Positions 11,177 to 23,013 of a DNA stretch of 64,000 nucleotides are shown here, in pieces. The first letter of the stretch is position 1, and each line of letters begins with the position of its first letter. Made by a program: the position numbers and the translations under genes. Source of the stretch: Metallyticus violacea (lineage: Eukaryota; Arthropoda; Insecta; Mantodea; Metallyticidae); contig CM060834.1 in NCBI GenBank assembly GCA_030762175.1, forward strand, positions 69,149,001 to 69,213,000, in the 5' to 3' direction. A model generated the notes under the pieces. That model was not told the origin of the DNA, ran no database searches, and saw only the letters and a program-made list of their open reading frames with translations.

Positions 11177-11214
11177 TGTTAAAATTAGATAAAAAAAGCT
11201 AAAAATTTACCACC

Positions 11215-12495
11215 TTACTTTTTGGACGGTGCAGGGCGAAACAAACGTCCTTTTTTCAGTCGCGTGGGACTCGGTGGTTTTGAAGGAGCAGGCACATCCT
11301 GCTCCATCACATCCTCAGAGGGAGGGCTCTCCCGCTGAGAAGCATCCACCGATTCCAACGCCTGGAATCGGTTGGATGTAGATATAGGCGGCGACGGCGA
11401 CCGCCTAGCGGGTTTGCTCCCATCATGGGAGCGTGACCTCCGAGGAGGAGAAGGGCTCTTTTTCTGCTCTACCTGAGTTGATGACTTTAAAAAATCTGTA
11501 CGCGTAAAACTCGTCCTGAACTTAATTTCAGGGGCATTAAAAACAACCGCTTTGGGCTTCACGGTAGAGCGCTTTGGAGAACTAGGCGTAGGTTGGACCC
11601 GTGTAAACACAAGATCGCAGGTCTGCGTACTGCTATCGCACTTCTTGGGCGCAAAAGAAGCTGCTGCGCTGTAGGTGCCGGTCTTAGGCACGACAGGTTG
11701 GCGAGACTGGAATCGCTTCCGGGCTTCAGTAAAGGAGAGTTTTTCCTTCACCCGGATCTCCTGGATACAGCGCTCCTCTCGAAAACGAGGGCAATCGCGG
11801 GACGAGGCTGGATGTTCACCGCGGCAGTTGACGCAGACAGGAGCGGATGGGCATGCTCCCTCGTGACTTGCTTGACCGCAGGTTGCACAGATGGAAATGG
11901 CAGTTTTACATGATATGCGAGTGTGTCCAAAACGCTGACACTGGAAACATCGCAACGGGCTCGGGATATACGGGCGCACTTCTATCACCTCGTAGCCCGC
12001 CTTGATCCTCTGCGGCAAATCGACCCTGTCGAATGTGAGGAAAAGAGTCCGGGTCGGCTGTAATTCCCCCTCTTTCCTTGCCTGCACACGATAAACTGAG
12101 GTGACCCCTTGGTCTTCCAGACAGCTCTGGATTTCCGGGTCGGACATTCCGTCTAGAACATTTGTTGTAACAACTCCTCGCGACGAATTCATGGTCTTAT
12201 GTTTCTCGACACGGACGGGATATCCGTGGAGTAGCGTCGCCTTGAGCAACGAGTTGCTTTGAGACAGGCCAAGTGTCTCCACCAAAAGTGATCCGTTGCG
12301 TAGACGGGTACAGGACTTAACGGGTCCAGCTATGGCATCAATGCCCTTCTGAATTTTAAATGGGTTTACGGTCGTAAACGACTGATTCTCTTCAGTTCGA
12401 CTAATGACTAAGTAACGAGGGAAAGACTTCTCGATTACTTCTTTTGCATCAACTCTTTTACGTTTAAAATGTAAAGGATTATTTTCCAGTACCAT
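11215..12495 (-). CDS. LINE ORF1: Gag-like nucleic-acid-binding protein
   Basis: A 426-residue protein typical of I/jockey-group ORF1. Residues about 35-175 form the region where these proteins carry RRM-like folds, inferred from position only. Residues 183-235 hold three zinc knuckles: CFQCQRFGHTRISC, CATCGQASHEGAC and CVNCRGEHPASSRDC. The C-terminal 150 residues are rich in Ser, Pro, Arg and Lys and look disordered and basic. Its expected role is to coat the element RNA and escort it, with ORF2 protein, to the nucleus. It begins at the first ATG after a 442-nt leader and is uninterrupted. Confidence 0.92.
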   Translation of the reverse strand: MVLENNPLHFKRKRVDAKEVIEKSFPRYLVISRTEENQSFTTVNPFKIQKGIDAIAGPVKSCTRLRNGSLLVETLGLSQSNSLLKATLLHGYPVRVEKHKTMNSSRGVVTTNVLDGMSDPEIQSCLEDQGVTSVYRVQARKEGELQPTRTLFLTFDRVDLPQRIKAGYEVIEVRPYIPSPLRCFQCQRFGHTRISCKTAISICATCGQASHEGACPSAPVCVNCRGEHPASSRDCPRFREERCIQEIRVKEKLSFTEARKRFQSRQPVVPKTGTYSAAASFAPKKCDSSTQTCDLVFTRVQPTPSSPKRSTVKPKAVVFNAPEIKFRTSFTRTDFLKSSTQVEQKKSPSPPRRSRSHDGSKPARRSPSPPISTSNRFQALESVDASQRESPPSEDVMEQDVPAPSKPPSPTRLKKGRLFRPAPSKK

Positions 12496-12937
12496 AGCGA
12501 TTTATTCCTCCACCATTGCAACCGTCTCCGATGGCGGGCTGCTTCCTGGGCGCCACCCCGGCTTAGGTTACTGGCTCTGGCCTGAACAAAGTAACCTCAG
12601 GGTCACACCTTCCTGTGGGCTGACGAAGGGACCCAATCGCCTGCAGGAAGACTACAGCTCATGCAATGGCCCTTCCCCGGGCCTGGCCTTTACCAGGGGA
12701 TACGCTCCTGTCCTACATGATAACCCTGTGCTGGGAGTTACGCCGTTACCCAGTCACATTTTACCGCGTCAAACACGGGGGCACCCATCAGACAAAGAAC
12801 AGGGAAGTAGGACAAATAAAACAATAAAAGAGGCGAAATAAAAAGGAGTCAAACGCGCAGAGCGCGGACCTGAGGGAGCAGCTCGGGTGCCTCGGGGTCG
12901 CTACGCCCCGTACCCAATAAATTGGGCCCCTGAGGGA
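12496..12937 (-). promoter_or_regulatory. LINE 5' UTR, likely internal promoter region
   Basis: This is the GC-rich leader of the LINE. Its first bases (minus strand) contain CTCCCTCAGG, repeated about 60 nt further on, and the 6-bp hairpin CCCAATAAATTGGG at 12,913-12,926. LINEs of this group carry an internal RNA polymerase II promoter in this region. I see no TATA box, so promoter function is inferred from family and position. Confidence 0.5.
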
Positions 12938-12948
12938 GTTTTCATTGT
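12938..12948. repeat. Target-site duplication (5' side of LINE)
   Basis: GTTTTCATTGT matches 6,959-6,969 exactly and marks the 5' boundary of the LINE. The boundary directly abuts the GC-rich leader, so the element is not 5'-truncated in the usual way. Confidence 0.85.
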
Positions 12949-13725
12949 GTTCAAAAGTTGGTATTTAATTAAGTTTTATTTCAGTATCTTTGTTTTGTTT
13001 ATAGAATAAATTGAAAGCTCAGTGCTTACATGCAATGACCAACTCAACAGTATCAATCTTTAAAATTACTTAGGACCTAACAGAACTTAAAATGTGGAAA
13101 GCTTTAGTTTTAGGAATGGACTGTACAAATCTGCTAAAAGTATATTATCTTCCGAGCCTGCCAGTGCTGTCTGATCATCAGGGAATAGCGTTTTTCTCTG
13201 TTCTATTCATAAAGCCGATGTAATGCAGAAATAATGCGAAAAATAGCCGAAGGCTAACCCTCTTGTTTTCAAATTCATCAAGGCCGTTAAATGCCACACT
13301 CACTAGGCTGGAGGCCCTTTCTGGGCACGAAAGATCTGTACATATATCCGTTATTTCTTATATAAAACATTTTTGACCTGGAAGCCTATATTTGTTCTAC
13401 AGTTAGTTGTAACTAGCATAAAAATATATATAATTATGTAACATGATCATTTGAAAGGATGGACAGATTGCCTAAAAGTCGAAGCGCATTAATGCAACCA
13501 AGTATATGATTTATGCATTTTAGACAGATGAAGACATTCACAAGGTGTGCGGGATGACCTGTGTGTTCTGCTTAAAATTATATTTATGCACGTACATTTG
13601 CACTTTGCTTTTACGAGCTACCCATGACTTAATGAGGTAGTGAATTTTATCATATGTGTCGAATATAAAAGTACTTTCTGCTAAAACAAAATTATTTAGC
13701 AATTCAAAAATTGGAACTTGATAAA

Positions 13726-13778
<53 letters not shown>

Positions 13779-14190
13779 TTAGAACAAACTAGTTACTGCA
13801 GTACTTTTTAGCACGTACTGATTCCTTTCATCAGTCATTTGCAATTGATTTGGGCAGTCTATTACCGCTGGTGTTACAAAAAATATTCTGAACATTGTGA
13901 TGTACAATTATTAAAATTGGATAATTTTAACTATTTTAAAGTAACAAATGTGCTTTCAAGTTTCCGAAAATGATTTGAAACACTTGAAAGGGCATAGTTC
14001 AGTAACCAGCACTCACTCTAAGCTCTGAACAAGTCAAGTTTACAAAAAAATGCAATTACGCCTATTCGCCGCATGGAACCCATTGCCAGCAGGATATCAT
14101 TTAAGGGAAGATCTAAGCCCTATGTTGCCATAGTTAAATTATTAATTTTTGAAACCCGTTATCTCAGAAAGAATGCAATTTATTCCAAGT

Positions 14191-14224
<34 letters not shown>

Positions 14225-15006
14225 TAAGACAATTATATTCTGTAATTACAGTACGAAGTACAAATATATTTTAAAATTAGCCGCCTTTTTGGTTCTGAAA
14301 TCGCCTTCATTTTCAATTAACATGTCAAATGTATTTTCTATTAAAATCAAATGCTGTGAAAAAAATCTTATAATTCTAGTATCACAATGTAGAGCGTAAA
14401 GCTGAACAAAGATATCAAAAAAGCTTATATGTGCAAGTTGAATGCTTGTCGAAAGTTTGCCTTCCCTCCTCGAAAATGCTACAGTTATGTGAGCATAAAG
14501 CCACCGAATAGTTAAGCGTCATTCCAAAGTTGAGTTCTATTTTTTAACAAAGAACAATGATTTCCTAGAAGCCACAAATTGGGAAAGGTGGCGTACTGGG
14601 ACTTCGATACACGAATATCACTTTTGCTTAACTAGTTCCAAAAAGGAGATTTTAAACATAAGCATGCAACAACTGTAAAATCGCTAAAAGGCGAATAACA
14701 CAATTGAGAACAACAAAGCCAGACACAATAATTACAGGATAAACCCGGATAAAAATTAGCTTTTAAGTTAAGTTAAGAATAATCTCAAGAAAGCAAACTA
14801 GCCCCTCCCAATATTTTTGTGTTAGACACATTTTGTAATTACTGTACTAGAAAATTCCGCACACTTTACGCTTTGCCGGTGTGATCTTTAACATGTATGG
14901 TTACTTCGTTTTCAAGTTTCGCCGAGCGAATACAAGGGAGAAGATTCATCTCCCCCCCCCCCTTTCCTTTCCTTTTTTTTTTTCTTTTCTTCTTCTTCTT
15001 CTTTTT
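12949..15006. other. AT-rich intergenic sequence with microsatellites
   Basis: No gene recognised. It contains an (ATT)n tract at about 13,727-13,776, a T run near 14,190-14,212 followed by GT repeats, and C-, T- and TTC-rich runs at 14,951-15,005. The segment 14,855-14,910 resembles 6,310-6,375 and may be a shared ancient repeat. Confidence 0.5.
13727..13776. repeat. (ATT)n microsatellite
   Basis: Uninterrupted ATT repeats, one of about ten AAT/ATT tracts in the window. Confidence 0.95.
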
Positions 15007-15118
15007 TGTTTATTTACGGACGCTCTTTAACATCTCGGGTCATCAGCGTCCCATTCAAATCAGGGCGTGAAACGGCCGCAAATTTTGTTCAGAGGCCTCT
15101 TTTTTCACGCTTGAAGAA
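15007..15118 (-). mobile_element. SINE A fragment (3' part only)
   Basis: Minus-strand copy containing the SINE A tail (CGCTCTTTAACATCTC in + orientation) and body up to the AGAGGCCTC block, then lost. The tRNA-like head is missing, so it is a 5'-truncated insertion or a deletion. Confidence 0.85.
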
Positions 15119-15161
15119 GACTCCAGACTACGCACAGAGCTGTCTTATAGATCTTAAATTA

Positions 15162-15352
15162 ATGACTGCCCCCTTGGTCTAGTGGTAACGTTTGCGAATC
15201 CAGAGGTCCTGGCTCTAATTCCGATTAGGTCAAGCTGTCTGTGTAAGGTTTTATCCGACCTTATCCTGAGAAGGTGTATGCCAAATAGCTTTAAAGCGCC
15301 AAGGACTCCGAGATCATTTGCATCATCATAATTAATTTCATTTCATTCATTC
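15162..15352 (+). mobile_element. SINE C copy 1 (tRNA-derived)
   Basis: The head contains a box-A-like TTGGTCTAGTGGTAACG and a degenerate box B (GGCTCTAATTCC) 33 nt later, then a body ending in ATAGCTTTAAAGCGCCAAG and a TTTCATTTCATTC-type 3' end. A second copy lies at 48,204-48,395 with the same order of blocks, which supports a family. It is distinct from SINEs A and B. Confidence 0.7.
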
Positions 15353-15429
15353 CTACAGACTACTAGCCTCTAGTAATCAGTCAAAAATCTGCAGACATCG
15401 CGAGATGTCCAACACAGTCAACGCAGCAA

Positions 15430-15482
15430 CAACAACAATAATAATAATGACAATGACGATGACGACGACGACGACGACGACG

Positions 15483-15538
<56 letters not shown>
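15430..15538. repeat. Compound CAA/TAA/GAC trinucleotide microsatellite
   Basis: CAACAA grades into AATAAT, then ATGACG and (ACG)n, then a long (ATA)n tract. Open frames across it encode only homopolymers and are not genes. Confidence 0.95.
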
Positions 15539-15539
15539 T

Positions 15540-16475
15540 TAATGCTACTAACAACCTTACGAGATTTACTCGCAGATATAATAGAAATAGAAATTCGCAC
15601 CAGGCTTTGAACAACATTTAAGCAGGTTTTGCAGGCAAAAACCCTTTTTCCTTACAAGAAGTGCCTCAGTCTAACTACTTTAAAGAGACCAATATATTTT
15701 GCACCATTTGCAGGTCAATGAGGCATTGTTAATGAGCATTTTGAAACTTATTATTATTTGAATTTAGTAATATTGGATCTTCGTTTTGTTTTTCATCGCA
15801 CGAGGATCGGGCCGGCACTTGGAAACACTCCGTGCAGTTGCACACACTCAGTCCGCCACCTGATCGGCAAAGTACTGAAAGCGCGTTTGTCCTTTGCACA
15901 GAAAATGACGTTTCTCATTCTCCCAGTCAGTGAATTTTAAGGAATGCACTTTACTAGCCTATTAGAGATAACATTTAGCAATTTTGTAGCAGAGTATGCT
16001 GATGTATGGCTGACTCCCGCTTCTTGTGCTATTTTGCAAGAGATTTTCGCGGCGAGTGTTCTATTTTATCATTTTTTCATGACGCTTGCGTCTTGTTTTC
16101 TTGTCAAACGCTGCTCCTGTTGTTTTTAATTTAAACACTGTTTTGCTGTCAGGTGGAAGAAACTTCGGAAAACATTCCTGAAATCCTGCACGACACTGAG
16201 TAGCTGATTCAATTTTTAAAAAGTTGCAGCAAATGAAAGTGTGTTGTTCTGTATTAACTATCTGATTCGTGGCAAACAGAGACATTAAACATAATAACGC
16301 AGCACTTTTCACTGTTCCGAAGCTAACGGGCTCTAACCGGCATTATGCGTGCTTGACCTCGGTGTGTACAGCTGTGACCTGCTAGCTTCGGATCCGATCC
16401 GCGTGCGGAGAAACTCCATAGAATTAGTCAAACACAACAAAAGTAGAAACAAACAGTTATTTATTGATAATTTAT
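15540..16475. other. Unassigned sequence with weak dispersed repeat
   Basis: No gene recognised. The segment 15,640-15,735, including TTTGCAGGTCAATG and GCATTGTTAATG, resembles 16,880-16,945 and 18,215-18,270. It may belong to an old unnamed repeat family. Confidence 0.4.
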
Positions 16476-16753
16476 TGATTTATTTACAGTCGCTGTTTAA
16501 CATATCACGACATCAGCTTCCCATTCAAATCAGGGCGTGAAAGGGCCGATAAATTTTGCTCAAAGGCCTCTTCTTTCAGGTTCTTTTACGTGCCGTAAAT
16601 CTACGAAATGGGATCCACGGCTTTACTTCCCTTCGAAGGAATCCATATTCATGATTTTTATGCCAAAAAAAACCGTAGACCCTGGCCGGAATTAATCCCG
16701 CAATCTTGGGTCTACGAGGCAAGGATGGTTACCACTAGACCACCAGGGCCGAC
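16476..16753 (-). mobile_element. SINE A copy, nearly complete
   Basis: Minus-strand copy from the A-rich tail (TTTATTTACAGTCGC in + orientation) to the tRNA-like head, which ends ACCACTAGACCACCAGGGCC. Box A is intact. Box B is damaged (GGTTCGATCCC has become GGATTAATTCCG-like). An older copy than those at 32.8 or 50.5 kb, judging by its mismatches. Confidence 0.9.
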
Positions 16754-16954
16754 CTTCTGAGATAATGAATCTCATTAAGTCATAAATTAATACTGATAAT
16801 ATAGGACATACGCTCCTGCTTGTAGAGATTTACTTTTAGATATCATTGTTTTAAAAGTTTGTCCCAGACTTTTTTTAAAAAAAAAAAGTATGCCCCTTTT
16901 GCAGGCCAAAAGTCATTGTTACTGCTTTAAGGGAACCAATACACTTCAATTATA

Positions 16955-17830
16955 CAGGATAGACCATGGGGACATAACGATTTTAACGAACTAAATTAAC
17001 AATGTAAAACATATTAAAATTGTAATACTGCAATATTACAATAGGTTATTGAATGACATTTGGGGAGTGACCTCAATTTATGAATGGGGCAATTCTTAAA
17101 TGGCCTCATCACCTAAGATTCATTGTTACAATCTGTCGCGCAGATTCTGTATCGCTGATTGCACCAATTGTTTGCTGTGATTTTCTCCTGTAAAGCCTGC
17201 GAGTCCCTTGGTTCCCTAATGTACTTTAGACTTAAGGCAGCCCCAAAGGAAGTAGTCACAGTAGGCACAGGCAGAATCGGGAGAACTTGCGGGCCACGAA
17301 ATATCTACTCTTCTGGAAATCACACGGTTTGGAAACATTTCTTTAACCACTGTAATGGACACCTTGCACTCCGAGCTGTAACCTTATCTTGTTGAAACCA
17401 GGTGTCGCTGAGATAGATCCCACATTAATGTAGCTCTGGAATAAGAAGTGCACTAATATCTCTATGTGTCGATCTGAAGTCACTGTGGTAGCTTTATCAT
17501 TCTCTTCAAAAAAAAAAAAAAAAAAATAAGAACCTTTGATTCCAAAACTGGCAACACTACACCAGAATATGTGAACTGTGGACAGGGCGCATATGCAGCA
17601 GCTGTGAATTTGAACCAGACCAATATCTAAAAATTTTTGTTCACTATGCCATTTAAATGAAAATGTGTTTCATCACTCATTAACGGAACCATGTCATTCG
17701 TAAAGACGTTGAGAAAGTTTTCACAGAATGTCATTCGATTTGCTTTATCATGATCATATATGCCCTGAACGACAGCTATCTTGTAAATTTAAATCTTTGT
17801 GCTTAAGTTTTCTAAAACCGGTACATAATA
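16955..17830 (-). pseudogene. mariner/IS630-type transposase relic
   Basis: Minus-strand translation gives SDETHFHLNGIVNK (about 17,640-17,685), the hallmark first-Asp region of a common insect mariner-like family (SDEAHFHLNG). Farther on come EENDKATTVTSDRHIEILV, then LQQDGATA and a decayed FFLWG-type region. Many stops and frameshifts and two poly(A) intrusions show it is dead. A terminal sequence beginning TACAGGATAGACC at about 16,955 could be one inverted repeat. I did not find its partner. Confidence 0.75.
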
Positions 17831-20800
17831 AACGTAAAGGCAGCGGCGTGTTTTCCGTTTGAGCTACTAGGACTCCTTACCGTTGCCTGTCCGACTCTTT
17901 CGTTGTTTTATTTTCTCACAGCGTGTGCTGGACCTGGTGATTTCCTCTTCGTTGCAGAAATTCTGCATCCATAACTTCATGACATTGAAATATCGACGAA
18001 ATAATCGTATGTAGTGACAACCGAGTCACACATTTTTTTAAAAAATTGTTTAAACCACAAAAGCACCATGTTCATTCCATAGCGCAATATTTACTACAAT
18101 GGCAAATATTGCGCATAGTATGATAAATCACTAATATACTACCTATATATCATATTTAACTTACTTATTGTAAGTTAAAAATCGTCAGGTTCCCATAGCC
18201 CCCCCGGCTGTATTATGCATTATTTGAAGGTCAATGCAACATTGTTAATGGCTATTTTTGAAGCATTTGACTGTTTGAACCTTTCTTACTATTGAATTTA
18301 ATAACTTGCAATGCATTAATCTGGGTTTAGTAGATTATGAACTATTAAAAGTTTTAAGGGAATCGATAGCGATTAAGCTTAATCATGTTATGCTTAAATC
18401 AATAATGGAAATACAAATATTTATTTTAGGAAATAACGCCCAGGTAAGGTAGCCAATTAAGGAGGGAGAATTTTCTTTACGCCGGTCCTCAGCCTATATG
18501 TTCTACCAGAGACGTGCGACTCATTCTCAGCTTACTACTATATCTGACAATCTACAAATTATCCAAGCCCTATGCATTCCACCGAAGCAATACCCGCTAC
18601 GACAGATTGGAACTACCACCCTCCATCATTCTCATCCGACGCCTTCCTTCCGCTTTTGGGAGGGTTGCCTACAGTGTCTTTCTTGTTTCGACAGATGTAC
18701 AACTCCAACCAAGAGCACATTTAAAGTTCGAAGCCTAGAAAAACACGATGTCCGAAATACTACAACCTTTGTACTTCAACCAACATCATTTGCCACTAAA
18801 ATGGGAAATGTGTGACTTTCATTACTTTTCAAAGGTCAACATTCGGTCAAATATTCACAATAATTTGCGTTATTTAACAAATTGGTACAGCAATTAATAA
18901 TGCTCTCTCGAGATCTTGTTTAAGTACATAACGGACCTTCTTATAACGAATTACAATATGGATTAATAATAATAACTAGAAGAAAAAGAACAACAATAAT
19001 AATATTAATAATAATAATGCAAGTTTGTTCTAAACCCATTTACTGGTCTAATATGGCACCTAAGAAAATCCGACGACTGTTGACTGCAGGTGTGTATGAC
19101 GATAAGGTTTCACTTTTCATTCAGTGTCAATCATGCGAAAAATAATCCATGCGCGTCCACAGTTTTAAAAAACGAGCACATTAAAGAAAACAATGTCTTA
19201 TTTATGATTAATACAACTGCATGAATCTCCCATGTGCTTCTTGTGTGTTTGACGAGGATGAGTTAAAAGAGAGAAAGAGGTGTGATTTGCAATTATAATT
19301 TACATTTTTGAGGGAGGGGATAGAACGCTTTCAAAAACCAATGACAACCATTACTCGTTATCATATATCTTAAAACTCACAGCTCGCTCGTTTATTTTGT
19401 TAATGGCAGAATTGGTTCTCAAGGTCTGCCCTTACGGTCTTCTAGAATCTAGATTTAACGTTTGTTTTTTGTTTTTTTTTAAAGTCCGAGAGGAGACAAA
19501 AAATAAATGGAAATTGTTCTTTCACTATAGTCATGTGTAGGACATAAGATGGAAATAAAGAATCAGACTTGAAAAATCCCAACTGTTACTCGAATTTTTC
19601 AATTCTAACTTTTCATTTCCGACAAATCGCCTCAGTAGTAAAAATGGAAAGAAGGAAAGGCAAAAGGAAAGAAAGACAAAAAGTAAAATTCAAATGAATT
19701 ACGGATCACACTGTTCTTCTGAGAGGTGCCACAAATGAAACGAGATTTCCATTGCAAATGTTTTCTCTAAATATATAAGGAAATTCCTTGGAGTATAATT
19801 ATGGTACTGTAATTTTTGAAATTAATAAGTTAGAAATAATACAAAATTTATTTTGAAAAATAAATGACTAATAAAATTATATTAATATAATACAGTATTG
19901 ATATTCTCCTTTTATTGATAAAAATATAGCTTTTTTCTGTTAATCCTAATAAAAAGGAAGGAAATTCTAATTAAATCTGTATTAAATAAATTTGCAGTAC
20001 ATATGACTCAAAGCATGAAAAATATTAAAAAAAAATTGCTTATAAACGGGACAAGAGTAAGAAGTGGTCCAAAATTTTGTAGTTAAAAAAGTGGTCCCCG
20101 CTTAGAAATATTTTGTATTATTACTACAACATATAATTAAAATTAACATTTTTAATAATGTTGATATAATTTAAATGGTAAACGTTTTCTGGGGGTAGCT
20201 GATCCTTAAATAAAAATATTGAGAATGGGCCAACTCCTCCAGTAAACTGTCAGAATGAAGTTGATGATTGTGCAAATTAATATGGAGTCCGTCGGACAGA
20301 ATTAGTTTTACTAAATGAGCAGAATTCCAAAAGAAATTTCAACCAAACCACTTGTTCCAAGCGGGAAATGAACCCCGGTTCTTGCTCTAATTCTAACAAA
20401 GCTGTCCAAAAACTGAGGCAGCATTTGCTTACAATATGTTATAAAACATGCTTTTTATTAATGCTCTAATGTTGAGAGGACAAATAAGCAAACAATTATT
20501 TCTGATTCTATGATAATCATATTGCTAGAATATACAGAGAAGGCGCATGCCTCGCAGTCCCCAGTTCGAGCCCCATCGATGGAATAAGTAATCAAAGCTT
20601 TTACCTTTGGTATATCGTAAACGCACTAGTATCTCGTATTAACTGCCAGTGCTAAAAATCCGTTTCTTTTAATTGCTTTATACTGTACGAGCTTTTTTAA
20701 TGAACCTTAAAAACGAGACATTAAAAAGTGCATTTGAAGACTGAGACAATGTGGAAGTGATTGGTACTAGATAAGTTGCCTCCAGCATCTCAGAGGTCCA

Positions 20801-21600
20801 CAAACCTAGCGGTACACCTTTTGCAATTTATTACACCAGTGCAACAGCCATTTAAGAAACATTGACAAGTTACTTTATACTGTAAACTTTATTCTTTATC
20901 CAGATATCTTATCTGAGGTACTTACTGTTACTGCAATCCACCACCTGTTGTTTCTAATTACATTACTACATTGATACTGAATGGTGATATAAAATAAATA
21001 ATTATACTGTTTTGATTTACCTGTGGATTTGCAAGTACTATATTGTCTTGTTGTTGCGGCATCATTTCCTTTACAGCTATGATATGTGTCCAACAATATA
21101 ATAGTTGTCTCCCAATAGGTTAAAATTATCATATAGCACTGAAAACACTATTCAAAGTGACCTGAAAAAATTAGGACACTCATGTTCACTCGGTGTTTCA
21201 CTCACGTCAGAAGTATTTTAAGATGCATAAATAATCCACTGTTAAAATAAGTGTAAATCAACAATTCTTTCGACAGAATTGCAAGGAAAGGGGGGAAATT
21301 TTTTTTGAGCAGGGACTTTATACAAGCTCTGCACAATCCCGCACACTTGCTCCCACTTGTCAGACCGCGACTGAAGCGTGAAAGAGGTGGGAAAGGAATA
21401 ACATGCTAGACTGTCTAGAAGTGCTGCGCTCTGGAGTACAAAGCGTACACCAATCGCAAGCGCTAAGCTCGATATGGAATAGTTTTTGTACAATAGGGAG
21501 AATGATTTTTGTACCGATACTGGGCGCATTTATGGGTTAAGTTGTTTGGAGGGGGTGGGCTTTTCGGTAAGAGTTACTGAGGTTGTCCAGAGAAATATGG
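17831..21600. other. AT-rich intergenic sequence
   Basis: No gene recognised. Short open stretches at 18,498-18,815 and 21,242-21,529 have no domain I know. A loose AAT/AAC-rich tract lies at about 18,965-19,018. A segment near 20,540-20,575 has a box-B-like CAGTTCGAGCCCC and may be a tRNA-like relic, without enough around it to call. Confidence 0.45.
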
Positions 21601-21606
21601 AAAATC

Positions 21607-21607
<1 letters not shown>

Positions 21608-21693
<86 letters not shown>

Positions 21694-21801
21694 TGTGCTC
21701 TTACTTCTAAAGTATAAAATCAATAATTTATGAAACAATTGTATTATTAATATTATTATGATTATTACTATATTGTAGTTTGCAAATTTTACAACAACAA
21801 C

Positions 21802-21845
<44 letters not shown>

Positions 21846-21897
21846 TGATGATTCCGTTATCCCTAAGGTATATAGGTAAAATACTATAAACCAATTG

Positions 21898-21929
<32 letters not shown>

Positions 21930-22117
21930 AGATCACTATATTCTAGTTTGCACATTTTACGTGATGATAAATTATGTCGCTATTCCTAAGGTATATAGTC
22001 AATATTATTATGAACTAATTGCACTATTGTTATTATTATTAGTATTATTATTAAATAATAATAAATTATGCAGTTATCCTTAAGGTATATAATCAATAAT
22101 ATCATGAACCAATTGTT

Positions 22118-22167
<50 letters not shown>

Positions 22168-22200
22168 ATATTCTAGTTTGAGATTTTGCAAGGCGAAAAC
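21608..22200. repeat. Tandem minisatellite (~140 bp units) with internal ATT tracts
   Basis: After an (AAT)n tract at 21,608-21,692, a unit recurs three to four times. Each unit contains a TATCCCTAAGGTATATA-like block (near 21,857, 21,983 and 22,074), then AYYAATTGTATTA, an ATT tract, and TTCTAGTTTGCAAATTTTAC. Unit boundaries are blurred by different ATT lengths. This looks like tandem duplication of a segment that already held a microsatellite. Confidence 0.75.
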
Positions 22201-23013
22201 ATCTTTCGATTCAATGCTACTCCCCCATACTACTATCATATGGGGGGGGCGTGCATTTGCATTTTAAATAAGTATGTAAGTATATAAAAGTATATACACT
22301 AAACTATATATATTACATTCGTTATTACCAGCTGCCAAGGGTATTTTGGGATGACGAACAAAATGAAAATAATTAATGAAAAACAAGCGAATCTCAAATT
22401 CCTCTCTACCTAGGATTACCTGTCATTCACCTTTACAAGCTAAAAAAAGCTTCCGAGAAAAAATCTCAACCATCAACCAAGCATCTTCTCTGGGCCGCGG
22501 ATTGAACCGGTTAGCTCGTAAGTCAGCATTATCACGTCTTAAGTCACAGCGATGCACAGTGAACGTGACTTTGCTACGGAACTTTATAATAGGCTCCCAG
22601 TGTCAAAAGCCTGCTTTATAGGTATTTACAGCCGTACTTTTATAGTAGTCCTAGGAACGCTGGTGTATAAACACACTAGCTATTCTCAGTGGTAGGTGCA
22701 TGGGTAATGAAATCTAAATTAGTTTGCATTTTTATACAGGGTGTCCCATTTACCTTGCTTACCCAAAATATTTTTTCTTCTAAAGCGTCAAACTAAGTAT
22801 CGTTTCAAACAAAAGATTTTAACACCACGGGGAAGTTCTTGCTGAGAGTACACTTTTTGTGTCTCCATAATGTAAGAGATCCTAGATAGAACTTCGTTTT
22901 TTTTTTTTTTTTTTTTTTAATGACACCATGTACATTTTATTCAACGGTACACTTAACCCTCTGCACGAGTTATTTAGAAATGTATCACACTGTATCATCT
23001 TAGTCAATGAGGA

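Larger units (their letters stand above)
6959..12948 (-). mobile_element. Full-length I-group-like LINE with target-site duplication
   Basis: A complete non-LTR retrotransposon on the minus strand. It consists of a 5' UTR (12,937-12,496), ORF1, a 38-nt gap, ORF2, a roughly 490-nt 3' UTR and a 26-nt poly(A) tract (seen as T at 6,969-6,994). The 11-bp sequence GTTTTCATTGT flanks it at 6,959-6,969 and 12,938-12,948, as expected from target-primed reverse transcription. Both ORFs are uninterrupted. Base composition is clearly more GC-rich than the flanks. The RNase H domain, APE-type endonuclease and three-knuckle ORF1 place it near the I/R1/LOA group, and I favour an I-like clade. The intact frames suggest a recent insertion. 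Confidence 0.93.

Noticed and set aside
15381..15617. Open frames encoding long Tyr, Leu or Arg runs
   Set aside because: They are translations of the compound trinucleotide microsatellite at 15,430-15,538.
21486..22083. Open frames with poly-Asn, poly-Ile or poly-Tyr
   Set aside because: Produced entirely by AAT/ATT tracts. The residue pattern is that of the repeat in each frame.
21840..22195. CRISPR-like array because of regularly spaced repeats
   Set aside because: Spacers are themselves repetitive ATT tracts, repeats are imperfect, and the context is eukaryotic.
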